Positions 8,500 to 17,515 of a DNA stretch of 64,000 nt are shown piece by piece; the stretch's first letter is position 1; the number at the start of each line of letters is the position of its first letter. This stretch comes from an uncultured Chiayiivirga sp. (GTDB taxonomy: Bacteria; Pseudomonadota; Gammaproteobacteria; Xanthomonadales; Xanthomonadaceae). The DNA lies in NCBI GenBank assembly GCA_934525595.1, contig CAKSZJ010000017.1, forward strand, positions 1 through 64,000, read 5' to 3'. The position numbers were made by a program, and so were the translations under genes. The notes under the pieces were generated by a model. That model worked only from the letters and a program-made list of their open reading frames with translations, was not told the DNA's origin and made no database searches.

Positions 8500-9450
8500 T
8501 CAGCGGTGCGGATGCGGCGGCGATTCGAGTGCGCACTCGCCGCGCGCATCCCAAAGCACTTCGACCGTGCTGTGGCCGATGCCCCAGACGTCGGCCAGCG
8601 CACGCTTGATGGCCGCCGTCACTTCGCGCGGATCGCCGCCCGGCGCGAGGCGCGCTTCGAGCGTGGCGGCCGTGCGGCCCGAAGTGATCGACCAGACGTG
8701 CACGTGCTCGACGCCGGCCAGGCCCTCCACGCGTGCCACCAGATCCTGCGCCAGCTGCGCGATGTCGATGCCCGGCGGAGTGCCTTCCAGCAGGATGTGC
8801 AGCGTGCCGCCCAGCAGGCGCCAGGCGCTGCGCAGGATCAGCCCGAGGATCAGCACCGAAAGGATCGGATCGATCGGTGTCCAGCCGGTGAAATGGATGA
8901 CCAGCGCCGCCGCGACCGCCGCCACCGAACCGAGAAGGTCGCCCAGCACGTGCAGCATCGCGCCCTGGATGTTGACGTGCCCGGTGTCGGCACGACGCAG
9001 GATGAAGAACGTCGCGATGTTCACGCCCAATCCGGCGCAGGCCACGGCCAGCATCGGGCCGGCCAGCACCGGCGCGGGTGCGCGCAGGCGCCCGATCGCT
9101 TCCCAGCCGATCCACAGCGTCAGCGCGAACAGCGCCACCGCGTTGACGAATCCGGCCAGCACCTCCAGCCGCAGGTAGCCGAAGGTCTTGCGCGCGTCCG
9201 CGCCGCGCCGTCCGAAGTGGAACCCCGCCCAGGCCAGCGCCAGGGCCGCGACATCGGTGAGCATGTGCCCGGCGTCGGCGAGCAGCGCCAGCGACCCGGA
9301 CAGCACGCCGCCGACCACTTCAACGCCCATGAAGAGCGCGGTGAGCAGCAGGGCGAACAGCACCGCGCGGCGGTTGTCTCCCGTTACCGCCGGCGCGTGG
9401 TGGTGCGCATGGCCCGCATGCGCGTCGCGGTGATCGTTTGGGTGCGCCAT
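8500..9450 (-). CDS. Cation diffusion facilitator, zinc/cobalt/cadmium exporter type
   Basis: A 316-residue inner-membrane metal/proton antiporter of the CDF family (CzcD/ZitB group). The N-terminus is histidine-rich (HAGHAHHHAP), then come six predicted helices with the metal-site pattern LLADAGHMLTD in helix 2 and HVLGDLLGS in helix 5. A cytoplasmic metal-binding domain (GVEHVHVWSI ... STVEVLW) ends in a second His-containing tail. It would pump excess Zn2+ or similar ions out of the cytoplasm. The ATG at 9450 is the family start; the upstream open frame has no homology. The gene is divergent from the phytase-like lipoprotein gene. Confidence 0.92.
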   Translation of the reverse strand: MAHPNDHRDAHAGHAHHHAPAVTGDNRRAVLFALLLTALFMGVEVVGGVLSGSLALLADAGHMLTDVAALALAWAGFHFGRRGADARKTFGYLRLEVLAGFVNAVALFALTLWIGWEAIGRLRAPAPVLAGPMLAVACAGLGVNIATFFILRRADTGHVNIQGAMLHVLGDLLGSVAAVAAALVIHFTGWTPIDPILSVLILGLILRSAWRLLGGTLHILLEGTPPGIDIAQLAQDLVARVEGLAGVEHVHVWSITSGRTAATLEARLAPGGDPREVTAAIKRALADVWGIGHSTVEVLWDARGECALESPPHPHR

Positions 9451-9565
9451 CGCGCAGTATTCCGTTGCCGTACCGGCGACCACTTTGCCACGTCGGACGC
9501 GCTGGCTATAGTGCTGCGGCTTCACCCGAACTGCCGGAACTGTGGCCCGAAGAAGGAATCCCGCC

Positions 9566-10675
9566 GTGTCTGTCTCCCTGTCCGTCCGCACCGCACTGGC
9601 CAGCCCTCGCTGGCTGATCGTCGGCGGCATGGCGCTGCTGGCCGCCTGCGCGGGCCAGCCGCAGCGTCCCGCCACGACGGACGTGCCCGCCGGTGACGGA
9701 CTGGCTGCGACCGTGATCACCGAGACCTTCGTCAGCGCGCTGATTCCCGAGGTGGAGCTGGATTCCCTCGCCACCTGGCTCAGTCCCGAAGGCGAAACGC
9801 GGGTGATCGCCAGCGGCAAGCACGCCGGCATGCTGCTCGTGTTCGACGGCGAGAACGGCGACCTGCTGCAGGAGCTGGGCGAGCGCGGCGCCCTGCGCTA
9901 TCCCAACGGCGTGGCCACCTTCGGCGACTGGCTGTTCGTGGTGGAACGCGACGCCGCCCGCGTCAGCGTCTTCGAGCTTCCCGATTTCACGCCGCGCGGC
10001 CATTTCGGCGAAGAGGTGCTGCAAACGCCCTACGGCCTGTGGGTCTGGGAATCGGCCCCGGGCGAAGTGGAGGTCTTTGTCACCGACAGTTACCAGATCG
10101 ACGGCCAGCCGCCTCCGCTGGCGCGCCTCGACGCGCGCATCAAGCGCTTCCGCGTGCGCCTCGACGAGGAACCGCTCCACAGCTACACGCTCGACGCCTT
10201 TGGAGGAACCGAGGATGCCAGCGCGCTGCGCTGGGTCGAATCGATCGCCGGCGACCCGGCCTTCGAGCGCCTGATCATCGCCGAGGAGCATCCCAGGCAC
10301 CGCAACAGGGGACCGCTGGTCTACCGCTTCGACGGGCACTTCACCGGCGAGCACCTGGGCGCGGGCCTGTTCCGCGGAGATCCGGAAGGCATCGCGCTCT
10401 ACGAGTGCCAGAGCGGCAACGGCTACTGGATCGCGGCCGAGCAGGACAAGAGCGACAACCGCTTCCACGTCTTCGACCGCGCCAGCCTTGCGCATCTGGG
10501 CAGTTTCAGCGGCGACGTCACCCGCGGCACCGACGGCATCGTGCTGCATCCGGGCGCCAGCGCACGCTTTCCGCACGGCGCGCTCTACGCGATCAATGCC
10601 GACGCGGGCATCAGCGCCTTCGACTGGCGCGACATCGCCTCCGCGCTCAACCTCTGGCTCGACTGCCCCGAATAG
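9566..10675 (+). CDS. Phytase-like beta-propeller lipoprotein
   Basis: A 369-residue exported protein. The GTG start at 9566 is chosen because AAGGA lies eight bases upstream. A signal peptide ends in a lipobox (LLAAC), so the mature protein should be lipid-anchored. The rest resembles bacterial 3-phytases of the beta-propeller type: D-S-L-A-T-W aligns with the usual D-D-P-A-I-W calcium-site motif, and GDPEGIALY ... GYWIAAEQDKSDNRFHVFDR aligns with the E-G-L ... YLIASSQG block. Phytases release phosphate from inositol hexakisphosphate. The changed first calcium motif makes the substrate uncertain, so phosphatase activity is an inference. Confidence 0.75.
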   Translation: MSVSLSVRTALASPRWLIVGGMALLAACAGQPQRPATTDVPAGDGLAATVITETFVSALIPEVELDSLATWLSPEGETRVIASGKHAGMLLVFDGENGDLLQELGERGALRYPNGVATFGDWLFVVERDAARVSVFELPDFTPRGHFGEEVLQTPYGLWVWESAPGEVEVFVTDSYQIDGQPPPLARLDARIKRFRVRLDEEPLHSYTLDAFGGTEDASALRWVESIAGDPAFERLIIAEEHPRHRNRGPLVYRFDGHFTGEHLGAGLFRGDPEGIALYECQSGNGYWIAAEQDKSDNRFHVFDRASLAHLGSFSGDVTRGTDGIVLHPGASARFPHGALYAINADAGISAFDWRDIASALNLWLDCPE

Positions 10676-10677
10676 CC

Positions 10678-11520
10678 CTACGGAAGCGCGCTGGCATCGA
10701 GGCCGGCGAGCGCGTCCATTTCCGCATCGTCGAAGCCGGCGGCGCGACGCGCGGCGCGGTTGAACGGCCCGCGCAGCACGTCGCGGGCGTGGCGGCGCAG
10801 CAGGCCGATGAACGTGTCGCGCGGGTCAACCTCGCGCTGCGCGCACAGGAAATGGAACCAGCGCGTGCCGGCCGCGACATGCGCCACCTCCTCGCGCAGG
10901 ATGACCTCCAGCACCGCTACCGTGTCCGGATCGCCGAGCCCGGTGAGCCGGTCGATCATGCCGGGCGTCACGTCCAGGCCGCGCGCTTCCAGCACGCGCG
11001 GCACCAGAGCCATGCGTTCGAGACAGTCGCCGGCGGTCTTCTCGGCCATTTCCCACAGGCCGTTGTGCGCGTCGAAGTCGCCGTAGGCGTGGCCGAAATC
11101 GGCCAGGCGCACGGCGAGAAGTTCGAAATGGCGCGCTTCATCGTCGGCGCAGGCGGACCAGTCGGCGTAGTAGTCGTCGGGCATGCCGGGGAAGCGCAGC
11201 ACCGCATCCCAGGCCAGGTTGATGGCGTTGAACTCGATGTGGGCAATGGCGTGCAGGAACGCGGCGCGGCCTTCGCGCGAACCCAGCCCGCGCGAGGCCA
11301 GCTGGCGCGGCGCCACCAGCCGCGGACGCGCCGGGCGGCCCACCTCGGCCACGGCGGGAATCGACGGCCAGCCCGAGACATCCGCCCGCGTCAGGGTGCC
11401 GGCGGAAAACGCGGCGAAAGCGGCGTGCGTGTCGGCCACCTTGGCCGCTGGATCGCACAGCGCCAGGCAGTGCGCCGCCGCGTGCTGCAGGGTCGGCCAG
11501 TCGCGGGATGGAGCGGGCAT
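10678..11520 (-). CDS. DUF455 ferritin-like protein
   Basis: A 280-residue protein of the DUF455 family, predicted to fold as a ferritin-like four-helix bundle. Likely di-metal ligands are visible as HIEFNAINLAWD, then CADDEARHFELL and REEVAHVAAGTRWF, giving the E-x-n-H pattern of carboxylate-bridged iron proteins. The family's reaction is not established. The ATG abuts the purF stop codon, sharing one base (TGATG), so it is probably translated from the purF message. Its own stop is two bases from the convergent phytase-like gene. Confidence 0.75.
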   Translation of the reverse strand: MPAPSRDWPTLQHAAAHCLALCDPAAKVADTHAAFAAFSAGTLTRADVSGWPSIPAVAEVGRPARPRLVAPRQLASRGLGSREGRAAFLHAIAHIEFNAINLAWDAVLRFPGMPDDYYADWSACADDEARHFELLAVRLADFGHAYGDFDAHNGLWEMAEKTAGDCLERMALVPRVLEARGLDVTPGMIDRLTGLGDPDTVAVLEVILREEVAHVAAGTRWFHFLCAQREVDPRDTFIGLLRRHARDVLRGPFNRAARRAAGFDDAEMDALAGLDASALP

Positions 11521-12989
11521 CACCCGGCCAGGCGCTTGCGCCGGCCTTCCTCGCCGCGCTCGTCGCTCAGGCGTTCGAAGTAGCCCGCGTCCAGCCCGGT
11601 GACGTAGTCCCCGGTGAAACAGGAGGAGTCGAAGCTGGCAAGCGCCTCGTTGCCCTCGGCAACGGCCCATTCGAGATCGGCCAGATCCTGATAGATGAGC
11701 CAGTCGCAGCCGAGCGCGGCCTGCACGTCCTCTTCGCTGCGCTGGTACGCGATCAGCTCGCTGGCGGCCGGCATGTCGATGCCGTAGACGTTGGGATGGC
11801 GGATCGGCGGCGCCGCCGAGGCCAGATAGACCTTGCGCGCGCCGGCATCGCGCGCCATCTGCACGATCTGACGGCTGGTGGTGCCGCGCACGATGGAATC
11901 GTCCACCAGGAGCACCACGCGATTGCGGAATTCCAGAGGAATCGGATTGAGCTTGCGCCGCACCGATTTCACCCGCTCGCTCTGGCCCGGCATGATGAAG
12001 GTACGCCCGACGTAGCGGTTCTTGGTGAAGCCCTCGCGGTACTTCACCCCCAGCACGTTGGCCACCTCCAGCGCCGAATCGCGCGCCGAATCGGGGATCG
12101 GGATCACGGTGTCGATATCGTGGTCGGGGCGCAGGCGCAGGATCTTCTCGCCCAGCTTCACGCCCATGCGCATGCGCGCCTTGTGCACCGAGACATTCTC
12201 GATCATCGAATCGGGACGGGCGAAGTAGACATACTCGAAGATGCAGGGCGCGTGCGCGGCCTTTTCCGAACAGCAGCGCGCGTGCAGCTCGCCCTGCGGC
12301 GTGACGATCACCGCCTCGCCCGGCTGCACGTCGCGCAGGCGGGTGAAGCCGGTGAGATCCAGCGCCACGCTTTCCGAGGCCACGGCGTATTCCACCCCGG
12401 CCGCGCTCTCGCGCCGGCCCAGCACCAGCGGGCGGATGCCGTTGGGATCGCGAAAGGCCAGCAGGCCCAGGCCCAGCACCACGCTGACGATGGCGTAACC
12501 GCCGCGGCAGCGCCGGTGCACCCCGGCCACCGCGTCGAACACCGCGTCGGGCGCCAGCGAATCGCGCTGGCCCAGCTCGTGCGCCAGCACGTTGAGCAGC
12601 ACCTCCGAATCCGACTGGGTGTTGACGTGGCGGCGATCCTGTTCGAACACCTCGCGCCGCAGCGCCTCGGTGTTGACCAGATTGCCGTTGTGCCCCAGCG
12701 CAATGCCGTAGGGCGAGTTGACGTAGAACGGCTGTGCCTCGTCGGAACCCTCCGAACCTGCGGTCGGGTAGCGGCAGTGGCCGATGCCGATGCGCCCGCC
12801 CAGCAGGCGCATGTGATCCTCGTCGAACACGCTGCGCACCAGCCCCTTGCCCTTGTGGACGCGGATGCGGGTGCCGTCCATGACGGCCATGCCGGCTGCG
12901 TCCTGGCCGCGGTGCTGCAGCACGGTCAGTCCGTCGTACAGGGCCGGGGCCACCGGTTCGGTGCCCACGATGCCGATGATTCCGCACAT
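11520..12989 (-). CDS. purF: Amidophosphoribosyltransferase
   Basis: A 489-residue enzyme for the first step of purine synthesis: it joins glutamine-derived ammonia to PRPP to make 5-phosphoribosylamine. The N-terminal MCGIIGIVG exposes Cys2, the glutaminase nucleophile, after Met removal. The phosphoribosyltransferase domain carries the PRPP loop VLLVDDSIVRGTTSRQI near residues 355-371. Length and order match E. coli PurF. It is preceded by cvpA with a 15-base gap, and together with dedD and folC forms the usual gammaproteobacterial cluster. Confidence 0.97.
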   Translation of the reverse strand: MCGIIGIVGTEPVAPALYDGLTVLQHRGQDAAGMAVMDGTRIRVHKGKGLVRSVFDEDHMRLLGGRIGIGHCRYPTAGSEGSDEAQPFYVNSPYGIALGHNGNLVNTEALRREVFEQDRRHVNTQSDSEVLLNVLAHELGQRDSLAPDAVFDAVAGVHRRCRGGYAIVSVVLGLGLLAFRDPNGIRPLVLGRRESAAGVEYAVASESVALDLTGFTRLRDVQPGEAVIVTPQGELHARCCSEKAAHAPCIFEYVYFARPDSMIENVSVHKARMRMGVKLGEKILRLRPDHDIDTVIPIPDSARDSALEVANVLGVKYREGFTKNRYVGRTFIMPGQSERVKSVRRKLNPIPLEFRNRVVLLVDDSIVRGTTSRQIVQMARDAGARKVYLASAAPPIRHPNVYGIDMPAASELIAYQRSEEDVQAALGCDWLIYQDLADLEWAVAEGNEALASFDSSCFTGDYVTGLDAGYFERLSDERGEEGRRKRLAG

Positions 12990-13004
12990 GTCCTTGGTTC
13001 CTCG

Positions 13005-13616
13005 TCAGGAGTCCCGCGGCGGCTCAGGCCGCGGAGTGGCATCGGCGGGCGCCGACGCGGCAGGTTCCGGCGGCGCGTCGGGCGCGTCATTTTCGCCCGG
13101 CACGGGCAACAGTGCGGCGGCGCGTTCAAGCGAGAAGCGCTCCGACAGCGCCTCGGGCAGCCACTGCCCAAGCCAGGCAGCACCGCGGGAAAAACCGGGC
13201 AGCAGCGGCGAGTCGCGCCACGCCGCCTCCTGCGGCAACGGGGTGAACCCGGCCAGCAGCACCAGCAGGCAGCCGATGAAAGCGCCGCGCGCCAGGCCGA
13301 AACCCAGCCCCAGCAGCCGGTCGGTGCCGGACAGGCCGGTGCTCTTCACCAGCCGCTGGATCAGCCACACCAGCAGCGCGCCGACCATGAGCGCGGCCAG
13401 AAAGATGCTCGCGTAGCCCAGCGCCCAGCGCGCCGTAGGCGAGGCGATGTGCGGCTCGAACATCGCCGCCACCGCCGGGCCGGCGGCAAACGCCAGCCAG
13501 CCGGCACCGATCCACACCACCAGCGACATGACCTCGGTGACCAGGCCGCGCCACAGGCCCATCACGGCCGACAGGCCGAGGATCACCAGCAGCACGATGT
13601 CGATCCAGGTGAGCAC
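13005..13616 (-). CDS. cvpA: CvpA family membrane protein
   Basis: A 203-residue inner-membrane protein of the CvpA/colicin V production family, found next to purF in many proteobacteria. Four hydrophobic segments lie within about residues 5-150 (WIDIVLLVILGLSAVMGLWRG is typical of the family start). A Pro/Glu/Ala-rich cytoplasmic tail follows. Relatives are linked to envelope stress and bile tolerance, but the molecular role is unresolved. The GTG at 13616 is eight bases beyond the dedD stop and begins the conserved part; the upstream open frame overlaps dedD and has no homology. Confidence 0.88.
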   Translation of the reverse strand: MLTWIDIVLLVILGLSAVMGLWRGLVTEVMSLVVWIGAGWLAFAAGPAVAAMFEPHIASPTARWALGYASIFLAALMVGALLVWLIQRLVKSTGLSGTDRLLGLGFGLARGAFIGCLLVLLAGFTPLPQEAAWRDSPLLPGFSRGAAWLGQWLPEALSERFSLERAAALLPVPGENDAPDAPPEPAASAPADATPRPEPPRDS

Positions 13617-13624
13617 GCCGGCGA

Positions 13625-14557
13625 TCAGGGGTGCGGCACGACGTTGCCGTCCACGCCCAGCCTGGCCTTGGCATCGGCCTTGAGCTTCTCGGCGCGCTCG
13701 CGCTGCAGCTCCGGCCCCAGGCGCACGCGCCACAGCGTGCCGCCGGCGGTGCCGGCACGCTCGACGTAGCTGGCAAATCCCGCCGCGCGCGCGCGGTCGC
13801 GCAGCGCGGTGGCGTCGGCCTCGGCGCGGAACGCACCGACCTGCACCGCGAACCCTTCGGCCACGCCGGGACGCGCGGCCGCCGGCGCACCGTCCTCGCC
13901 CTCCAGCGCCACGATCGCGGTCGGCACATCGGCGCGGATCTTCAGCACCGTGAGGCGCGCGGATTCAGCCTCCGAACGCTGCGCATAGGGCCCCACGCGC
14001 ACCCGTTGCACCGGCTTGCCGTCGAGGCTGAGCGACTCGCTGTAGGCCGGCAGCCGCCGTCCGCGCAGCTGGGTCACCAGACCCGCGGCGTTGGCGGCGT
14101 TGGCGTAGCTGCCGAGGTTGACCGCCCAGCGGCCCGCGGTGGCTGCGGGCGCGGGGGGAGGCGGCGCAGACGCTGCCACAGGCGCAGGCGCAGGTGCGGC
14201 AGCCGGTGCGCTCACCGGCGCCGGCTGGGGCGTCGGTGCGGGAGCGGCTGCAGGTCCAGGCTCCGGCGCACCCGTGCCGAGCGGCGCGCCGGACACCGCG
14301 TCGATACGCACCGGCGCGTCGGTCGTGTCCACCGTGACGATGCGATCCGGATCGCCGGCATCCGCCGGCGCGGGGATCTGCGGCGCGGGAGGGGCCAGGG
14401 TCAGGTCGCGCGTCTCGAAACTGCGGCTGTCGCGCTCGGGCACGCCCAGCGGCACCGTGGTGGAGCCGGGCTCCGGTTCGGGCCCGCCGATCAGCATCGG
14501 CAGGAAGATCACGGCCAGCGCCACGAGCACCGCGGCACCAATGAGTCGCTGTTTCAA
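13625..14557 (-). CDS. dedD: SPOR-domain cell-division protein, DedD-like with two SPOR domains
   Basis: A 310-residue bitopic membrane protein. One N-terminal helix (about residues 4-24, MKQRLIGAAVLVALAVIF) precedes a long Pro/Ala-rich periplasmic linker. Two SPOR domains follow, starting RWAVNLGSYANAANA (about 145) and GFAVQVGAFRAEADA (about 230). SPOR domains bind denuded peptidoglycan strands at the septum, so a role at constriction is expected. E. coli DedD has one SPOR domain; the tandem pair is less common. It sits between folC and cvpA, the normal context for this gene. Confidence 0.9.
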   Translation of the reverse strand: MKQRLIGAAVLVALAVIFLPMLIGGPEPEPGSTTVPLGVPERDSRSFETRDLTLAPPAPQIPAPADAGDPDRIVTVDTTDAPVRIDAVSGAPLGTGAPEPGPAAAPAPTPQPAPVSAPAAAPAPAPVAASAPPPPAPAATAGRWAVNLGSYANAANAAGLVTQLRGRRLPAYSESLSLDGKPVQRVRVGPYAQRSEAESARLTVLKIRADVPTAIVALEGEDGAPAAARPGVAEGFAVQVGAFRAEADATALRDRARAAGFASYVERAGTAGGTLWRVRLGPELQRERAEKLKADAKARLGVDGNVVPHP

Positions 14558-14650
14558 GGCTGCATCCCTGCTGAGGAATCCGAACTGGATCGGTGGATTA
14601 TAGCGGCGGGGACGCGGCGCTTCGGTGCGCGGCGCGGTGCCCGTACAGGT

Positions 14651-15916
14651 TCAGCCCGGGGACTCCAGCGCCGCCAGCGCCTCGCCCACGGTGTGGAAGG
14701 AACCGAACACCACGATGCGGTCTCCCGGCTGGGCTGCGCTGCGCGCTGCAGCCAGCGCCTTCGCCACGGTGACATGGCGCGCCACAAGCGAACGCGAAAG
14801 CAGCGCCGCCACTTTCTGCCAGAGTTGCTCCACCGGCTGGCCGCGCCCGCCCGCTCCGCTCAGGCCCGCCAGATGCCACAGGTCGATGCTCGCCATGAGC
14901 GCGGCGACCTCGTTGGCTACGTCTTTGTCCGCCAGCGCGGCGAATACCGCGAGGGTGGCGCCGCGCGGCCGGTTGGCCTGCAGCCAGGCGGCGAGCTGCT
15001 GCGCGGCCTGCGGGTTGTGGGCGACATCCAGCACCACTTCCACCGCGCCGGGCAGCACCTGCATGCGCCCGGCCAGCCGCGCCGCCGTAACGCCCTCGCT
15101 GATCGCGACATCGGACACCGGCAGCGCCGGCGCCAGCGCACGCAGCGCGACGATCGCGGCCGCGGCGTTGGCGAGCTGAGCGGGCGCGCGCAGGCCCGGG
15201 CGCGGCAGCGGCAGCGTGCCGCGGTCATCCTCGAAAACCCAGCCGTCGCCCTGGGCGCGGTAGCGGAAGCTGCGCCCGGCGCGCAGGACCGGCGCGCCGA
15301 TCCGGTCGGCCTCGCGCAGCAGGCTGTCGGGCGGATCCAGCTCGGCGAGCACCGCCGGCTTGCCCGCGCGCAGCACGCCGGCCTTTTCCCGCGCGATGGT
15401 TTCGCGGTCCGGCCCCAGGTACTCGGTGTGGTCGAGCGCGATGGTGGTGATCACCGCCACGTCCGCATCGACCAGGTTCACCGCATCCAGTCGGCCGCCC
15501 AGGCCCACTTCCAGCACCGCAAGATCGAGCGCCTCGCGCGCCAGCAGCCACTGCGCCGCCAGGGTGCCGAACTCGAAGTAGGTCAGCGGGATTTCTCCAC
15601 GTGCCGCCTCCACCGCCTCGAAGGCGGCGATGAGCGCGGCGTCCTCGACCTCCACGCCATCGATCCGGATGCGCTCGTTGTAGCGGATCAGGTGCGGCGA
15701 GGTGTAGCTGCCCACGCGCAGCCCCGCCGCGCGCGCGATGGCTTCGATGAAGGCCACGGTGGAACCCTTGCCGTTGGTGCCGGCCACGGTGATGACGCGG
15801 CGCGCCGGCCGGCCGACACCGAGACGCGCCGCCGCTTCGCGCACGCGATCGAGGCCCAGCGCGATGGGCTGGGCGTGGAGGCGCTGCTGGTAGTCCAGCC
15901 ACTGCGCAAGGTTCAT
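14651..15916 (-). CDS. folC: Bifunctional dihydrofolate synthase / folylpolyglutamate synthase
   Basis: A 421-residue Mur-ligase-type enzyme. It adds L-Glu to dihydropteroate and then extends tetrahydrofolate with further glutamates, using ATP. The P-loop VAGTNGKGST lies near residues 44-53, followed by SYTSPHLIRYNERI, and an AVLEVGLGGRLDAVN block and VVLDVAHNPQAA in the later domains are typical. It is the first gene of the leftward folC-dedD-cvpA-purF run. A 93-base gap to dedD leaves room for a separate promoter. It diverges from the DUF5706 gene. Confidence 0.96.
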   Translation of the reverse strand: MNLAQWLDYQQRLHAQPIALGLDRVREAAARLGVGRPARRVITVAGTNGKGSTVAFIEAIARAAGLRVGSYTSPHLIRYNERIRIDGVEVEDAALIAAFEAVEAARGEIPLTYFEFGTLAAQWLLAREALDLAVLEVGLGGRLDAVNLVDADVAVITTIALDHTEYLGPDRETIAREKAGVLRAGKPAVLAELDPPDSLLREADRIGAPVLRAGRSFRYRAQGDGWVFEDDRGTLPLPRPGLRAPAQLANAAAAIVALRALAPALPVSDVAISEGVTAARLAGRMQVLPGAVEVVLDVAHNPQAAQQLAAWLQANRPRGATLAVFAALADKDVANEVAALMASIDLWHLAGLSGAGGRGQPVEQLWQKVAALLSRSLVARHVTVAKALAAARSAAQPGDRIVVFGSFHTVGEALAALESPG

Positions 15917-16031
15917 GGTCGTTCCCGATGGAAAGGAGGAGTCACTTTACGCAGTCCGGCGGCCGGATCACTCATCCGCAGCCGCGCCGCGCGTGCGACG
16001 CTATGATCCGACGGTTCAAGGAAATTGTCCC

Positions 16032-16625
16032 ATGACCCTGCCCGCGTCCCCGCCGCACGCCGCGCCAGATCCGGCATCCGCACCGTCTCCGGAGCAGAGC
16101 GCCCCGTTCGCCGGCGTGGTCGAGCGCTCCAGCGTCGACCACATGTTCCGGCTGATGCAGCAGCACCACGTGCAGCTTTCGATGATGGCCGACACCAAGG
16201 CCAACATCATCATCACCGTCTCCTCGATCGTGCTGACCCTGGTACTGGGGCGCATGGGCAATCCGGACTACCAGCACGCCATGGCTGTCCTGGGCACGTT
16301 CACCCTGGTGGCGCTGCTGCTGGCGATCCTCGCGGTGCTGCCCAAGTACCGGCATGTGTCGCGCATCGAAGATCCGCTGCCGGACGGGTTCAACATCACC
16401 TTCTTCGGCCACTTCGCCGGCATGGACCAGGCGCGCTTCCTGCGCGAGCTGGCGGCGCGTCTGCAGCCGGGCCAGACCTACGAAACCATCGCGCGCGACG
16501 TGTACGGGCTGGGCACCTACCTTGCCGCACGGAAATACCCGTATCTGCGCCTGAGCTACCTGTTCTTCCTCGCAGGATTCCTGCTTGCCTGCCTGACCCA
16601 GGCGGCGCGCCTGCTCTTCTACTGA
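16032..16625 (+). CDS. Orphan Pycsar-effector-like (DUF5706) membrane protein
   Basis: A 197-residue protein starting MTLPASPP after an AAGGA ribosome-binding site. A soluble Pro/Ala stretch leads into a conserved helix ([20 protein letters not shown] followed by ANI) that is the hallmark of DUF5706, now called the Pycsar effector TM family. Two transmembrane helices follow (about 62-78 and 84-105), and a third lies near the C-terminus ([15 protein letters not shown]). In Pycsar anti-phage systems such proteins respond to cyclic pyrimidine nucleotides made by a neighbouring cyclase and damage the membrane. No cyclase is adjacent: folC diverges on one side and a convergent membrane-protein gene overlaps its stop by seven bases. 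A housekeeping role is therefore equally possible. Confidence 0.75.
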   Translation: MTLPASPPHAAPDPASAPSPEQSAPFAGVVERSSVDHMFRLMQQHHVQLSMMADTKANIIITVSSIVLTLVLGRMGNPDYQHAMAVLGTFTLVALLLAILAVLPKYRHVSRIEDPLPDGFNITFFGHFAGMDQARFLRELAARLQPGQTYETIARDVYGLGTYLAARKYPYLRLSYLFFLAGFLLACLTQAARLLFY

Positions 16626-17509
16626 GCGCGCTGGCGCAGCGCCAGCTCTTCCCAGGCCACCAGATATCCGGCCGTCGCCAGCGGCAGGGTCAGCGCCAGC
16701 AGCGGCGCCATGGCAAGCTGCCCCCACACCAGCCAGCCGGGGCGCAGCAAGGCGGCCGGCCCATCCAGCCAGACGGCGATCATCCCCGCGCCGATCAGCG
16801 GAATCGCGCCGACGGTGCTGAAGATACCGAGGAATGCCAGCAGCAGCAGGGAAACCAGCCCGGCGGCCAGCACCCAGTGCCCGCGCACGCGGCGGACGCT
16901 CTCGCGCAGCGCGCCCATCGCGCCCATGCCGTCGAGCACGATCGCCGGATAGAAGAACCCCGCCGCCACCGATACCCAGGCCAGCGGCACGGCGGCCAGC
17001 AGCAGCCCCACGAGCAGCGCCAGCAGCAGCGCGAGCGCATCGTCCTGCGCCACGCCCCAGAACCAGGCAGCACCCACCGGCGCCAGTGCGAGAACATTGA
17101 GCGCAAGGTAGGCCAGCGTCGCCAGCAGCGCCGCCGGCAGCGCGCGCGCGGCGTTTCCCAGGCCCGCACCGGGCGCAAGGCCGCGCGCCATCCGGCCCTG
17201 GCGCTCCATCAGCATCAGCAGGAACAGAAAGCTCGCGAGCGTGGCGACCAGGCCGAACGCAAGCGTGAACGCATCGGGATGGAACACCCCCGGTTCGATC
17301 CACGCGTGCAGCGGCGCCTCTTCGAAGCGCGCGCGCGTCGCCCACCACCACGGCAGCCATGGCAGCAGCGAAGCGATCGAATACGCCAGCGCCGGCCACA
17401 GCACCGGCCGCAGGCTGGCGAACCACAGCGCGAAGCTCGCCTGCACCAGCTCACCGAAGCCGCGCGGCAGATCCGAAGGGTGATGGGCGAAGGCAGACCT
17501 GGATACCAT
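16619..17509 (-). CDS. Multi-pass membrane protein of unknown function
   Basis: A 296-residue inner-membrane protein with about six hydrophobic segments, including [20 protein letters not shown], a Leu/Ala-rich pair in the middle ([20 protein letters not shown]) and several near the end. The block [19 protein letters not shown] resembles the signature of BPSS1780/DUF2189- or YciC-like bacterial membrane proteins. I recall the overall architecture but cannot name the family with certainty. The ATG at 17509 lies only six bases from the divergent prmC start, so both genes share a very compact promoter region or lack 5' leaders. Confidence 0.7.
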   Translation of the reverse strand: MVSRSAFAHHPSDLPRGFGELVQASFALWFASLRPVLWPALAYSIASLLPWLPWWWATRARFEEAPLHAWIEPGVFHPDAFTLAFGLVATLASFLFLLMLMERQGRMARGLAPGAGLGNAARALPAALLATLAYLALNVLALAPVGAAWFWGVAQDDALALLLALLVGLLLAAVPLAWVSVAAGFFYPAIVLDGMGAMGALRESVRRVRGHWVLAAGLVSLLLLAFLGIFSTVGAIPLIGAGMIAVWLDGPAALLRPGWLVWGQLAMAPLLALTLPLATAGYLVAWEELALRQRAQ

Positions 17510-17515
17510 CGGCGC

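Noticed and set aside
5643..8609. Very long antisense open frame (988 codons)
   Set aside because: It is antisense to the Na/Pi transporter and pirin genes. Its composition (Gln/Arg/Gly/His-rich) is typical of a GC-rich shadow frame.
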